Part shown: in pieces, positions 52,328 through 61,731 of the stretch | Layout: every line of letters starts with the position of its first letter | Position numbering within the stretch: position 1 is the stretch's first letter | From: Bacillota bacterium | GTDB lineage: Bacteria; Vulcanimicrobiota; JAJTBE01 | Assembly (NCBI GenBank): GCA_021287065.1 | Contig: JAJTBE010000104.1 | Span: forward strand, 26,612 to 90,611 | DNA: 64,000 bases | Reading direction: 5' to 3' | Made by a program: the position numbers and the translations under genes | The notes under the pieces: generated by a model | The model's database searches: none | Told to the model about the DNA's origin: nothing | Seen by the model: the letters and a program-made list of their open reading frames with translations, nothing else

Positions 52328-52963
52328 TCACACCTTGCGGTTTATCACAAGAAGGGCATTCCCGGATTTGAAGCTTATTTTTCCGGGAGGATCGGTAAGA
52401 ACATTACTCAGCCCTCTTGTGGACCCCATAAACAAATTCTCCCCGTTCAGCGGGTATCTGAAACCTTCTATGGTTACATCCTCAAGAACCGGAGTAAGAG
52501 GGATAATAGATACAGTAGCATCTTTATGCCCTGTTATTTCCATTTTCATTTTAGCCGGAATCATCTCTTCGAAACCGTCAACAAACCTGATGTTCATATC
52601 TGCATAATTGAGATAAACCATTATATTAAACAGAAAATGATCCGTTCTTGCTCCCGCATATCCTATCACAATCACTTCATCAGGTTCCATCGATTGTGCC
52701 TCGTCAAAGGCAAGTTCGAGATCGCTTTTGTCTTTATGAACCGGAAAACGTTTGACTACAGTCCCTCTGCTCTCAAAATAGTTGAGAATTTCAGGCTTAA
52801 CCGAGTCCATATCGCCGATTATCAAATCGGGCATAATATCCATTATGACAGCATTTTCGGCACCGCGATCAGCTGCTATCACATACAAATCATCGTTTAA
52901 AAAGACCTTCAGATCAGTTTTATCTGAGATAAGGCCCCCTGCTATAATCAAAACTCTTTTCAT
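52328..52963 (-). CDS. thiN: Thiamine pyrophosphokinase
   Basis: This 211-residue enzyme transfers pyrophosphate from ATP to thiamine, giving thiamine diphosphate. Family motifs are visible: VIAADRGAENAV, PDLIIGDMDSV, FPVHKDKSDLELAFDEA, IGYAGARTDHFLFNI and STRGLSNVL in the C-terminal beta-sandwich. The length is typical. Its start overlaps the preceding YkgJ-type gene by 4 bases (ATGA), and the DA1-like gene follows after 4 bases. The neighbours give no hint of thiamine metabolism, and no TPP riboswitch is visible; the gene appears to ride in a mixed operon. Confidence 0.93.
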   Translation of the reverse strand: MKRVLIIAGGLISDKTDLKVFLNDDLYVIAADRGAENAVIMDIMPDLIIGDMDSVKPEILNYFESRGTVVKRFPVHKDKSDLELAFDEAQSMEPDEVIVIGYAGARTDHFLFNIMVYLNYADMNIRFVDGFEEMIPAKMKMEITGHKDATVSIIPLTPVLEDVTIEGFRYPLNGENLFMGSTRGLSNVLTDPPGKISFKSGNALLVINRKV

Positions 52964-54669
52964 GATAATGCCGCCGGTTCCTTTGATTTAGATTTGCCGC
53001 CTGTGCCTGAGACAGATGCTGCAATTTCCTCTGCCAGTTTCAAAACGGCATCGGACAGAACAGCTTCATCACGCCAGTAAATTACCGATCCATCAGGCTT
53101 ACTCTTATGGGTGTAGTTTGTATGAAGATGAAGTTTATTTCCGCTGAGGTCAATTCTGATTATATTCCCCGGAAGTCTGTGCCAGTGAGGGATATTATTT
53201 ACTTTTCTGCAAAGAATATGATTGGGTGTGAACTGTTTGCACACATCGGGTTTATAGCTGTGGACGCTGCAATAGTAATATCCGTTGTCTCGTTTTTCAA
53301 GAAGAACGCATTTGAGCTGATCCTCGCCCGGAAGTTTATGCTTCTTCATGCATCCGTCAGCTCTGTTCCAGGAATAGCGATGCTGTTCGAGATATTTTTC
53401 CTTTACCTCGCCGATGGGCAAATTCATATTATCCGCAAACTGACGGATATCGGAAGGCTGAATTTCCACCCCGAATTGGGCGCAGCAGTCGCCGCAAAGA
53501 TAACAGATGGGGTCGGTTTCCGTCAGCGTAAGCTGATGCTGATCTCCTTCAAGCATAACAAGGCTTTTTACAAAATCCCTTACCCTGCCCATTATTCCTG
53601 AACTGGACGACAAATGAATGGGATAAGGGGTTAAAAAACCGTTAAGTCTGAAATTCACCGTTATGATTTCCGGATAAACCGTAATCGAATTTATTTCCAG
53701 ATTCTCCTTCAGATAAAGCGGAATTTCTTCATCACCGGACTTTACACCGTTTGCACTATGACTGTTTTCACCCTTTGCCAGAGCTTCTATGGTGCGCATT
53801 TTCTTCCAGACTTCATCCAGAGGCGGGCAGTCGTCAGGCTCTCTGGATGTTATTTCATCAAGATCTTTTACAATATCACGGAGCATCGACATACGCTCTG
53901 CAAATTTTTCGCCTTTTGCTTCTCTGGCGAAGTTTTCAATAAATCTCCCAAGGATCTCTTCAGCTTTTTTCACTGCGCCGGCAATAAGATCAATACTTTC
54001 ACCTTCCACAGATTCGGCATTTTTAGAAATTTCAGCCAGAATCCGCCTGAGGTTTTCATCTTCCAGTTTATAATTGAACACATGAGTTTTCATAATTCCC
54101 GGATTGTCAGAGGAAGGGGAAATGATGGAAATCCGCATGTCATCGCCCTGCATAACTATTTCATCAAGATACTGAATCATAAAGCCCGGATCTTTTCTGC
54201 AGTGCTGGCTCATTGACTGGAACATTCTGCACGACTGCGGCCTGTATTTATATATGGTGCAGGAATAACAACCTGATGGGTTCTGTTTCAGAAAAGGACA
54301 TTTGCCTTTTTTCAGTTTCAGATATCCATCGTATTCATTCCAGGTTCCCGCAGGTTTAAGGTATCTTTTTCTGAACTTTTCAATTGAAACACCCAATTCA
54401 TGAGCTATTCTGAATATATCCGCACCCTGAACAAGTATGTTTTCCTGACGGCAGCAATTGCCGCATTGGGTGCACAAATGACCGAACGCGGACAGCGAAT
54501 ACTTTTCTGCAATCATCTCCGTAAAGCATGCTGTGGATTCCTGAATGGCAGGGTAATAGTTATAAAGTATCTTTGCCTCCCTGACCTCCCTGATTCCATT
54601 CTCCAGAGGAGTGGAAACCAGAAGATAGTTTCTTCTGAATACGAAAACGGTTTGGGGAGTTATCAGCAT
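52960..54669 (-). CDS. Tandem YkgJ-type (CxxCxxCC) metal-binding protein
   Basis: This 569-residue protein has two YkgJ-family zinc/iron-chelating domains. The first (about 60-150) has CTQCGNCC (66-73), then CPFLKQ, YSCTIYKYRPQSCRMF; the second (about 380-480) has CYLCGDCC, KCVLLEK, YYCSVHSYKPDVCKQF. A helical linker of about 200 residues separates them. Single YkgJ proteins are common, and some have been proposed to act as Fe-S-type oxidoreductases; the function is not settled. The TPK gene overlaps by 4 bases downstream. AAAGGA 8 bases before ATG 54669 supports the start. No signal peptide. Confidence 0.85.
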   Translation of the reverse strand: MLITPQTVFVFRRNYLLVSTPLENGIREVREAKILYNYYPAIQESTACFTEMIAEKYSLSAFGHLCTQCGNCCRQENILVQGADIFRIAHELGVSIEKFRKRYLKPAGTWNEYDGYLKLKKGKCPFLKQNPSGCYSCTIYKYRPQSCRMFQSMSQHCRKDPGFMIQYLDEIVMQGDDMRISIISPSSDNPGIMKTHVFNYKLEDENLRRILAEISKNAESVEGESIDLIAGAVKKAEEILGRFIENFAREAKGEKFAERMSMLRDIVKDLDEITSREPDDCPPLDEVWKKMRTIEALAKGENSHSANGVKSGDEEIPLYLKENLEINSITVYPEIITVNFRLNGFLTPYPIHLSSSSGIMGRVRDFVKSLVMLEGDQHQLTLTETDPICYLCGDCCAQFGVEIQPSDIRQFADNMNLPIGEVKEKYLEQHRYSWNRADGCMKKHKLPGEDQLKCVLLEKRDNGYYYCSVHSYKPDVCKQFTPNHILCRKVNNIPHWHRLPGNIIRIDLSGNKLHLHTNYTHKSKPDGSVIYWRDEAVLSDAVLKLAEEIAASVSGTGGKSKSKEPAALS

Positions 54670-54808
54670 GGCGTAGTCCTTTCAGAAAAGAAAATGCACT
54701 TTATACTGCAGAAAATTTATAATTTCAGCTATATCAGGGTTTTACTCCTATACGACATATTGTTTTATACCCCGTGAATTCTATTATTACCCTGTTTTTC
54801 CTTGTAAT

Positions 54809-54839
54809 AAAAAAGAGGCTGTTAAATTACACAGCCTCT
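54809..54839 (-). terminator. Rho-independent terminator of the matrixin-like gene
   Basis: On the minus strand AGAGGCTGT pairs with ACAGCCTCT (54815-54839), followed by TTTTTT (54809-54814). It lies 10 bases after the stop at 54849. Confidence 0.93.
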
Positions 54840-54848
54840 GTTAATATA

Positions 54849-55901
54849 CTATTTTCCTTTTTGTTTAGCGGTCTTTGCAGTAAAGAGCTTTCTACGGGCA
54901 AGAACCAGCAAATAGATAAGACCTGCAAACAGAATTATTGCATGCAGCGGATAAGCTACTGCGTAAACCAAAGGTGTGAGGATCATTCTTGCACCAAAAC
55001 GAAGAGTTTCGTTTCCTGCTATCACTTCAGCAAATGGAGGCGATGTTCTGTAATAAAAGTCAACAAATGCTCTTCCCGGTGCTGTTTTCAGCAGAACATT
55101 ATCCCTGAAACTGCGAAGATGCATAACATGTTCATCCATATATGAGCCGTATGCTGCTGTGGCGATGAAGCATCCCCCTCCGCCGCCGCCTCCACCACCA
55201 CCGCTGCCACCTGTTTCAGTGGGAGTGGGAGTTGGTTCTTCGGTTTGAGTGGGCGTAGGTGTAGGTGTTTCAGTAGTTGTAGGTTCAGGAGATGAAGTTC
55301 CGTAAAGATACCTGATACCATTGATATCGTCAGATCCAAGTTCTCTCTGCCCCGTATAAGTGGCATACATTATCGAACTTGTATTATCAGGATGATCGAG
55401 CCAGAGCCAGTGGCCTGCTTCGTGGGTTGATACGGACTGAACATCATAAGGGTCGCTGTTAGTCTGCTGCCACACCCAGTTGTGGGTTCCATTGAATTCC
55501 ACATCACAGGCTACCATTTCCAGAGTGTCCTGATAATATAAGAACTGGGTTACCGCAAGTGTGTTACTGCTCATTCCCGATCCGGTGGAATTCCACAGCC
55601 AGACATTATTTCCATCATAAAGATCAAGACCGAGATCTGTTTGACCCTGATATGAGAATGAAAAATTTATGCCGGATACATCATTCCATTTCTGTTTTCC
55701 TGCAATTATTGCATTAATAAAGTCTGATGAAGAGAGTGAGCTGCCGGAGGGATTGATGTAATATTTTACCGGTATATTTGATGAGCTCCATTTTTTTCCA
55801 TCTGCCACAAAACTATTGGAAATACTAATAGCAGTGAAGATAAATACAGCTGCCGTAAGACAGAAAACAAGAAGTCTCTTTAGTCTGTATCTTTGTTTCA
55901 T
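54849..55901 (-). CDS. Secreted matrixin-like metalloprotease with CFI-box C-terminus
   Basis: A signal peptide (about 8-30) leads to a matrixin/M10-type catalytic domain with W38[12 protein letters not shown] and the full zinc motif [11 protein letters not shown] (160-170; His160, Glu161, His164, His170), then a Met-turn SIMYA. A Thr/Pro/Glu linker and ten Gly residues precede [10 protein letters not shown], the start of the CFI-box C-terminal region, which has a later hydrophobic helix and a basic end (ARRKLF). The CFI-box tail is thought to be a sorting or anchoring signal. Strong GGAGGG before ATG 55901. It follows the exported 192-residue gene by 11 bases and ends at a terminator. Confidence 0.93.
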   Translation of the reverse strand: MKQRYRLKRLLVFCLTAAVFIFTAISISNSFVADGKKWSSSNIPVKYYINPSGSSLSSSDFINAIIAGKQKWNDVSGINFSFSYQGQTDLGLDLYDGNNVWLWNSTGSGMSSNTLAVTQFLYYQDTLEMVACDVEFNGTHNWVWQQTNSDPYDVQSVSTHEAGHWLWLDHPDNTSSIMYATYTGQRELGSDDINGIRYLYGTSSPEPTTTETPTPTPTQTEEPTPTPTETGGSGGGGGGGGGGCFIATAAYGSYMDEHVMHLRSFRDNVLLKTAPGRAFVDFYYRTSPPFAEVIAGNETLRFGARMILTPLVYAVAYPLHAIILFAGLIYLLVLARRKLFTAKTAKQKGK

Positions 55902-55912
55902 GTTATCCCTCC

Positions 55913-56491
55913 TTATTTAAGCTTGCTTTCAACCAGCGTTTTGAAATACTCGTAGTTTACAGCATCAGTGTTGTTCTTTGATGAATTCTTCGTCAGTCTG
56001 AACTCAGTAACAGGAGCTCCCCTGTCGGTATAAATTTTCCTGATACCGGAGGAGGGATCAATTTCGATGTTAAATTTACCCTGATAGAAGCCAACTACAG
56101 GAGAGTATAGGTTTTTGTCGTTGTGCAGAAAAAGAAAAGTTTCTCTGCCATTTTTAAAAGCAGGCATTTCCACCACACCCTGAGCAATTCTTTCACCAGG
56201 AATTGCCCCGCCCAGAACTCTGAATGTATATGTATTTCCTTTAACCTTACCTTTGACTACATCTATTAGTTCCAATGTTACATAAGTGTAAATGTTTTTT
56301 TTGCCTGTCTGGGGATTGACTTCCCATTTGGCAGTAGTATCAATAACCTTGCCTGACAGAATAATATCAGCATTCTTTGCCAGTTCATCAACATCCATAA
56401 CTTTTGCCTCCAGTGCCAGAACCGTAACCGGCACAAAGAGAATGGCGATTACCGCAGCCATTGTGATAATTATCCGGGATTTTAACGACAT
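55913..56491 (-). CDS. Exported protein paired with the matrixin-like protease
   Basis: This 192-residue protein has a signal peptide (cleavage near VLA-LEA, about residue 26). The mature part is beta-rich: [55 protein letters not shown] and ETFLFLHND. This resembles a family of exported proteins often found beside matrixin-like proteases. ATG 56491 with a strong GGAGG 7 bases upstream is chosen over the longer frame from 56563, which would extend into the upstream repeat-associated region. It lies 11 bases before the protease gene, so an inhibitor, chaperone or substrate role is possible. No evidence decides. Confidence 0.75.
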   Translation of the reverse strand: MSLKSRIIITMAAVIAILFVPVTVLALEAKVMDVDELAKNADIILSGKVIDTTAKWEVNPQTGKKNIYTYVTLELIDVVKGKVKGNTYTFRVLGGAIPGERIAQGVVEMPAFKNGRETFLFLHNDKNLYSPVVGFYQGKFNIEIDPSSGIRKIYTDRGAPVTEFRLTKNSSKNNTDAVNYEYFKTLVESKLK

Positions 56492-56549
56492 ATACTTCCT
56501 CCTTTCATAAATGGGGGTTAATTCCAACGCCACTGAATCAGTAAAAATC

Positions 56550-56814
56550 CACTCAAATCCCAATCCCCAATCCTCCTGTTTTTCAAGGAAGGAGGTTCGG
56601 GGGGTAACCTCGCTTTTCCAAAAAAGCGTAGTTCCCTCTGGCGGTCCAAAATCCCCACGGTCCCCGGTCGGTCCCCCGGTTAAAAAGTTTTGGGATGGCG
56701 GGTGCCTGCCCGCAGGGTGGGCGCGAGGAAACTTTTTTCAAAAAGTTTTCTCCGGGAGCCGGGCAAACCGTTCAAATACTCGTGAGCGATCAGACCAATC
56801 CATGCCTTAATTCA
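56550..56814 (+). repeat. Full-length copy of dispersed repeat A
   Basis: This copy carries the lead CAAATCCCAATCC, TGTTTTTCAAGGAAGGAGG (56577-56595), the AACC-CGCTTTTCC palindrome, GGTCCCCGGTCGGTCCCCC, AAAAAGTTTTGGGATGGCGG, GGTGCCTGCCCGCAGGGTGG and the AACTTTTTTC-AAAAAGTTTTC palindrome, ending with CTCGTGAGCG. It is closest to 10752-10992. The remaining bases between 56492 and 56940 hold no gene. Confidence 0.88.
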
Positions 56815-56882
56815 TTGGCATTGGGGTTAATCTTGTTTCCGCAATATTGTTTTAACAAAAAAAAAAGCATTAAAATTCCCCT

Positions 56883-56923
56883 GAAAATAAAGAACCGGAA
56901 GCATTTTTCAGATTCCGGTTCTT
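56883..56923 (-). terminator. Probable terminator of the serpin-like exported protein gene
   Basis: On the minus strand AAGAACCGGAA pairs with TTCCGGTTCTT (56890-56923), followed by TATTTTC. It lies 17 bases after the stop at 56941. The T-tract is interrupted, so efficiency is uncertain. Confidence 0.8.
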
Positions 56924-56940
56924 CCATATAAAATCTAAAT

Positions 56941-58032
56941 TCAGTTTTTCACCATAACTTCCGGATTGTCAACCCACATCATATAATACGGGTTTTTGCC
57001 TTTTTTCTCTTTCATATAGAGAAGGAAAGGTTTGTTGAAGATAAGTTTCTTTGATTCGAAGTTTGCCATTCCCTTAACCATTAGTATTTCAGCTTTCGAT
57101 TTCAGGAATGCCCCTGTTTTATCCAGTTTGAATTTGGTAACCTGCTGGGCTTTTGCTATCTGATACTGGCCAAATCCTTTGTTTTTTACTCTTTTGCCAA
57201 TCAGTTCCTTATAGGAATGGTCGATAAAGAGATCGATTTCCGGAATCTGAAGAATATCATCGGGGCCAAGTTTCGCAGGAGCTACAGATGCTGCGGTTTT
57301 TTCCGCTTTTTTCCATGTCTGATAGATGTTTCCATCAGGTTCAATAGCTGCAAGAATCAGCTCTTCATTCTGATTTTCAGTAATCAGGCGGACGATGAAT
57401 TCTTTCTTTTCCTTATTGTAATAAAGAATATCGACCTGTTTTGACAATTCGGCCATTTTTTCGCTTCTGCCCTGAAATTTGAGGATCCCAAAAGCTTTAA
57501 CCACATCGGAACCGCTGTTGAAGCGCATTCCTGTAGGGTTATCGTCAAACTGGGTTTTGAAAGCGAGATTTTTCATAAGGAATGAAAAAGCTAAAATATC
57601 ATCGGGATTGAGCTTTTCTTTCACAGTCCAGGCTTCCTTGCCAAACTTTTTGGAAAGCTGGGCGTTGATCCTGTTTACTATTTTATCTTTGCCATAACCG
57701 GCCATAGCCACATAATCTTTTGAACTCAAATCATTTTTGGTGATTATGCTTCTGAACTTATTGAGAACACCGGAGAGCAGAGTTTCACCCACAAGGTGAA
57801 TGTCGCCTTTGATAATACTGCCCGCAAGCTCATTCCATGCAAGCTGGAATGTAGAGCAGTAAACAATATTCTTACCTGACGAAATCTTCTCATCAGGATT
57901 GGTCGTTACCACAGTCTGCTTCATCTTTGCAGAGTCAACAGCCTTATCCATGGCGTAACCGTAAGGCACACCCGCAAGAAACAGAAACGATATCAGAATC
58001 GCAGTTGAAAGAAACGGTATAAAATTCTTCAT
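56941..58032 (-). CDS. Exported protein of unknown function, weakly serpin-like
   Basis: This 363-residue protein has a clear signal peptide (LISFLFLAGVPYGYA, cleaved near residue 27). Some features recall serpins: IVYCSTFQLAWNELAG near the N-terminus, a late VTKFKLDKTGAFLKSKAEI and the C-terminal FNKPFLLYMKEKKGKNP with a following WVDNPEV. In serpins these positions hold the helix-B region, the hinge and the FxRPF...NP end. The reactive loop is not evident, so inhibition is unproven. ATG 58032 has GGAGG 8-9 bases upstream; a longer frame to 58482 only reads through repeat B. It may be functionally related to the nearby protease, but is a separate transcript. Confidence 0.6.
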   Translation of the reverse strand: MKNFIPFLSTAILISFLFLAGVPYGYAMDKAVDSAKMKQTVVTTNPDEKISSGKNIVYCSTFQLAWNELAGSIIKGDIHLVGETLLSGVLNKFRSIITKNDLSSKDYVAMAGYGKDKIVNRINAQLSKKFGKEAWTVKEKLNPDDILAFSFLMKNLAFKTQFDDNPTGMRFNSGSDVVKAFGILKFQGRSEKMAELSKQVDILYYNKEKKEFIVRLITENQNEELILAAIEPDGNIYQTWKKAEKTAASVAPAKLGPDDILQIPEIDLFIDHSYKELIGKRVKNKGFGQYQIAKAQQVTKFKLDKTGAFLKSKAEILMVKGMANFESKKLIFNKPFLLYMKEKKGKNPYYMMWVDNPEVMVKN

Positions 58033-58429
58033 AACATTTGCCTCCTGTAAATTAGCATTTATGAAATAACATAAATGAACATTCAACCCTTTATAAACTT
58101 TTATACAAACAAACCACTGAATTATTCCCGGAATTTTTTGTGAGGTTTCCGGAAGACGGAGGAACCGGGAGACGGCTGGCCGGGAGGGTGACCGGGTGAG
58201 AGCCTGTGGGAAACCCGCTTTTTGAAAAAAGCCGGTTTTCCAGACCTTTCCGGCAAAAACTTTTACAGACATAGTTTTCAGAAGATTTATGCATGATTCC
58301 TGCATGATGATTTTGTTTGGCAAGACTGAATCGTCGGCTTTTACACAAATTTCCAAAGCCGCGGCTATAATCGCTGTGAAAAGTCTCTGGCTGGGTTTAG
58401 GAGTTCTCTTTTCCATATACCCCAGTGTT
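58033..58429. other. Intergenic region with hairpin, purine-rich stretch and repeat B
   Basis: The 397-base gap holds a 7-bp inverted repeat ATTTATG-AAATAA-CATAAAT (58057-58076) just upstream of the 58032 gene, a GC/purine-rich stretch (58147-58203), and repeat B (listed separately). The rest shows nothing recognisable. Confidence 0.5.
58208..58264 (+). repeat. Partial copy of dispersed repeat B
   Basis: GGGAAACCCGC, an AT centre, GCCGGTTTTCC, then AGACCTTTCCGGCAAAAAC matches 10601-10656 with few differences, including one mismatch in the right arm. The flank conserved between 10.6 kb and 34.0 kb is not present here. Confidence 0.82.
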
Positions 58430-60040
58430 TCACTCATGCCCCCCATGTTTTCGCAGAAGTTTTGCCGTGGCGGTATGATCATTTATTGCTGCCCAATTCA
58501 GTGGTGTTCTCCCTAAATTATCTTTCGCATTAACATCAGCGCCTTTAGATATAAGCAGTTGTGCCATATCTGTATGACCATTTTCAGCAGCAATATGCAA
58601 CGGTGTTATATTACTCTTACTTTTCTCATCTATATTAGCACCTTTGGATATAAGTAGCTTTGCTATAGCAGTATGACCATATTCAGAAGCACTATGTAAT
58701 GGAGTAAAACCAATACTATCTTTCTCATTTACACCAGCTCCCCTGGATATAAGCAGTTTTGCCATATCTGTTTGGCCTCTGTTAGAGGCATAGTGTAATG
58801 GCATATTACCATTATTATCTCTTACATTCACTTTAAGGCCTTGAGATATCATAATTTCTGCTATGCCGGTATTTCCTACAAAGGCGGCTGAGTGTAATAA
58901 AGTAAAACCATCTTTACTTTTATAGTTCACATCCGCACCTTTTGATATAAGCAGTTTCACCGTATCAATTTTTTTTCCACCAACAGCAAATAACAATGGT
59001 GGCCTTCCGTCAATAGTTTTTTCATTTACATCAGCACCTTTGGATATAAGCATTGCTACAGTATCGGTATTACCCTGTTCAGCAGTCAGACACAATAACG
59101 TCTCTCCATTATTAGTTTTTCCATTAATATCAGCGCCTTTGGTTATTAGAAATTCTGCTGTAACTGTTTGCCCATTTAAAGAAGCATCAAATAGCGGCGT
59201 CAATCCGCCATTATCCTTTGAATTGATATCAGCGCCTCTGGAGATAAGCAATGCCGCTATTGCTGTATAGCCTTTTTCTGCTGCAGCGTGTAATGGAGTT
59301 CTACCATCATTATCCCTGACATTAACATTGGCACCCAAAGCAATGAGCTTCTTTACCTGCTTGAGATACCCATCTGTTACAGCTTTAAAAAAATCTTCTT
59401 TATTAACTGGATAATTTGCGCCTTTATCTCTTAAAACCTTGGCTGCATCCAATTGCTCCAGCTCCGCAGCATATTCCAGAGGTGTTTTTCCCTGCTTGTT
59501 TTTTCCTTTTTTAATAAAATCCGGGTTTTGATTGGCTAACCTTGAAATGGTGTAAGTATCACCTTTTTCTATTGCTTCAAATATTTTTTCTTCATTTGAA
59601 AAACCACATATAAAAAAGCAACACAGAAGAGAGCCTGCCCATATGAATATCAACATATAGTGCACCAAACCCGGACGAAAAGCGGATTTTTTTACGGTTG
59701 TTTCCTTGTTATCCCCATAGGAATGGGTATTACCCGATTTTTTTTCATCCCCCATTGCTTCCCTGCTGCTGCCGTTTTTCTCGTTTTTTGCTTCCTGACC
59801 GTCGCGCCCATTGGTTTTCTGTTTGTAATTTCCGTCATATTCTGCTCTTTTTGCCGGATCGCTTAATACGCCGTAGGCTATGTTAATACGCTTCATTATT
59901 GCTTCAGCTTCAGGATACTTATTTACATCAGGATGGTATTTCGCAGCCAGCCTTTTGTATGCAGCCTTTATTATCTCAGGCTCAGCCAGAAAGTGAACCT
60001 GAAGTATCTCGTAATAATCCGGTGTTTTGTCTTCTCTCAT
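58430..60040 (-). CDS. J-domain protein with membrane helix and about 11 ankyrin repeats
   Basis: This 536-residue protein begins with a DnaJ J-domain (about 8-70) that keeps the HPD motif (36-38, YHPDVNK) needed to stimulate Hsp70 ATPase. A hydrophilic Lys/Asn/Gly linker, one membrane helix (about 130-150, [18 protein letters not shown]) and about 11 ankyrin repeats (about 165-536; [39 protein letters not shown]) follow. ATG 60040 has GGGG 7 bases upstream and replaces a longer frame from 60103. It lies 122 bases downstream of the kinase-ankyrin gene, and the two share repeat style, including the [10 protein letters not shown] segment. It might recruit DnaK to membrane targets; inferred. Confidence 0.88.
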   Translation of the reverse strand: MREDKTPDYYEILQVHFLAEPEIIKAAYKRLAAKYHPDVNKYPEAEAIMKRINIAYGVLSDPAKRAEYDGNYKQKTNGRDGQEAKNEKNGSSREAMGDEKKSGNTHSYGDNKETTVKKSAFRPGLVHYMLIFIWAGSLLCCFFICGFSNEEKIFEAIEKGDTYTISRLANQNPDFIKKGKNKQGKTPLEYAAELEQLDAAKVLRDKGANYPVNKEDFFKAVTDGYLKQVKKLIALGANVNVRDNDGRTPLHAAAEKGYTAIAALLISRGADINSKDNGGLTPLFDASLNGQTVTAEFLITKGADINGKTNNGETLLCLTAEQGNTDTVAMLISKGADVNEKTIDGRPPLLFAVGGKKIDTVKLLISKGADVNYKSKDGFTLLHSAAFVGNTGIAEIMISQGLKVNVRDNNGNMPLHYASNRGQTDMAKLLISRGAGVNEKDSIGFTPLHSASEYGHTAIAKLLISKGANIDEKSKSNITPLHIAAENGHTDMAQLLISKGADVNAKDNLGRTPLNWAAINDHTATAKLLRKHGGHE

Positions 60041-60162
60041 TTTAATACCCCTATATGAAATAATCATATCACAAGTAATGCCTACAACTCTTCTTTGCAC
60101 CAAACAACTCCGAATAGACTTTAATAATCAGACTGTTTGTTCTTCAGACACTCCATACTGCT

Positions 60163-61686
60163 TTATTCTTGTGCCCCATACCTTCGCAACAGTTCTGCAG
60201 TGTTTGTATGTCTCATAAATATGGTCTCACTTAATGGTGTCACTCCTCCATAAGTTTGTGAATTTATATATGCTCCCTTAGATATAAGTAGTTCCACCGT
60301 GGCTGTATGCCCTTGTGAAGCAGCTCGATGTAATGGTGTAAACCCTTGATTATTTTTTACATTCACGTCAGCTCCCTTTGATAATATCAGCTTTATTGTA
60401 GTGGTATGTCCAAAAAAAGCTGCTTCGTGCAAAGGTGTTTCTCCATTGCTGGCTTTTGCATTAGTATAAGCACCTCTATCTATTAGGATTTCTGCTATTC
60501 TGGTATGACCTTTACAAGCTGCCCAGTACAATGGTGTCCATCCATCTTTGGTTCTTAAATTAACATTCATCCCCTGAGTCAGAGCTTTTTCTACTTTATC
60601 TATATCCCCATTTTTGACAGCTTTAAGGAACTCATCTTCGCTTATTTTTGTCGGCTGAGGGGGTGCTGGTGGAGGTGTTTTCTTTGTTGTTTTTTTTGCT
60701 TTTTTTGGAGTTGGTTTTGCATTCAGCCTATCCCTCACCTCGCCGATGGATCCCAGCCTATCTGTTATTCTCATTTCTACCATTGAAGCGATTAGGGTTT
60801 CGATATGTTCGGGGATTTGGGGGTTTATTTTTCTTACCGGTTCGAAGGTGAACAGATTGTTTGTCTGGCGTTCAGGGTCTCTTCCGGTCAGGAGGTAGTG
60901 AAAGAGGGCGCCGAGGGAGTAGATGTCGTTGGAAATATGGTCATTGCCGCGGCACTGGTCGGGTGAAGCGTAGCCGGGAGTGCCTATCATTGTGCCGGTT
61001 CTGTTGCCTTCGAGAGCTTTGGCGATTCCAAAATCAACCAGAAAGAAGCTTTCGTTTGAAAGCATTATGCTGGACGGCTTCAAATCCCTGTGGATGACCG
61101 GAGGGGTTTGGGAATGGAGGTATTGGAGGATGTCCGACACTTTTAAAATATAATCCGTTGCTTTTTCCAGAGGGAGTGGCGGTTTATTTTTGCCAAGGTA
61201 TGTTTCCAGATCTTCCCCCTGAATCAGGCTCATAACAATAAAGTTGGAATTTCTGCCTTTTTCGTCGGATGCTGAGAAATAATCGTTTACTTTTGGAAGG
61301 CATGAATGATGGAGTGATGACAGAATGGCAGCCTCCCGTTTGAACATTTCCTGAGATTTGAGGATTTCGTCGGGATTTCCGCCATTATTGAACAGCTTTT
61401 TAACAGCTACCTTAATACCAAGACGCTGATCCAAAGCCTGATATACAGCTCCCATTGCCCCGGATTTGATTTCACCCAGAATTTCATAACGATTGTCCAG
61501 AATCCATTCTTTTGCTTTACCGGTAATAAGATTGGTTCCGCAAGAATTGCAGAATTTGGCGGTAGCCTTGTTGTAGAGGCCGCAGTCGGGGCAGCAGAGG
61601 GTTTTGGGAACAAGTTTATCCCCGCAATTTTCACAAAAATCCGCAGAATCTTCATTTTCAGTTTTACATTTATCACAATTTATCAT
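60163..61686 (-). CDS. Zinc-ribbon Ser/Thr protein kinase with C-terminal ankyrin repeats
   Basis: This 507-residue protein has two N-terminal zinc ribbons (CDKC...CENC, 4-21; CPDC...CNSC, 32-49). The Hanks-type kinase domain (about 67-325) has SGAMGAVY, the ATP-anchoring Lys96 (VAVKK), Glu118, catalytic HRD (199-201), DFG (218-220) and GTPGYASPDQ. In the catalytic loop the usual HRDLKPxN reads HRDLKPSS: the metal-binding Asn is Ser206. A Lys/Thr/Pro linker and about five ankyrin repeats follow (DGWTPLYWAACKG, NGETPLHEAAFFG). No membrane helix is seen. ATG 61686 has GGTGG 8 bases upstream. Activity is uncertain because of Ser206. Confidence 0.9.
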   Translation of the reverse strand: MINCDKCKTENEDSADFCENCGDKLVPKTLCCPDCGLYNKATAKFCNSCGTNLITGKAKEWILDNRYEILGEIKSGAMGAVYQALDQRLGIKVAVKKLFNNGGNPDEILKSQEMFKREAAILSSLHHSCLPKVNDYFSASDEKGRNSNFIVMSLIQGEDLETYLGKNKPPLPLEKATDYILKVSDILQYLHSQTPPVIHRDLKPSSIMLSNESFFLVDFGIAKALEGNRTGTMIGTPGYASPDQCRGNDHISNDIYSLGALFHYLLTGRDPERQTNNLFTFEPVRKINPQIPEHIETLIASMVEMRITDRLGSIGEVRDRLNAKPTPKKAKKTTKKTPPPAPPQPTKISEDEFLKAVKNGDIDKVEKALTQGMNVNLRTKDGWTPLYWAACKGHTRIAEILIDRGAYTNAKASNGETPLHEAAFFGHTTTIKLILSKGADVNVKNNQGFTPLHRAASQGHTATVELLISKGAYINSQTYGGVTPLSETIFMRHTNTAELLRRYGAQE

Positions 61687-61731
61687 GGCAATAACCACCC
61701 ACTGATTGTAAAAAGATATAAATTAAGAAAC

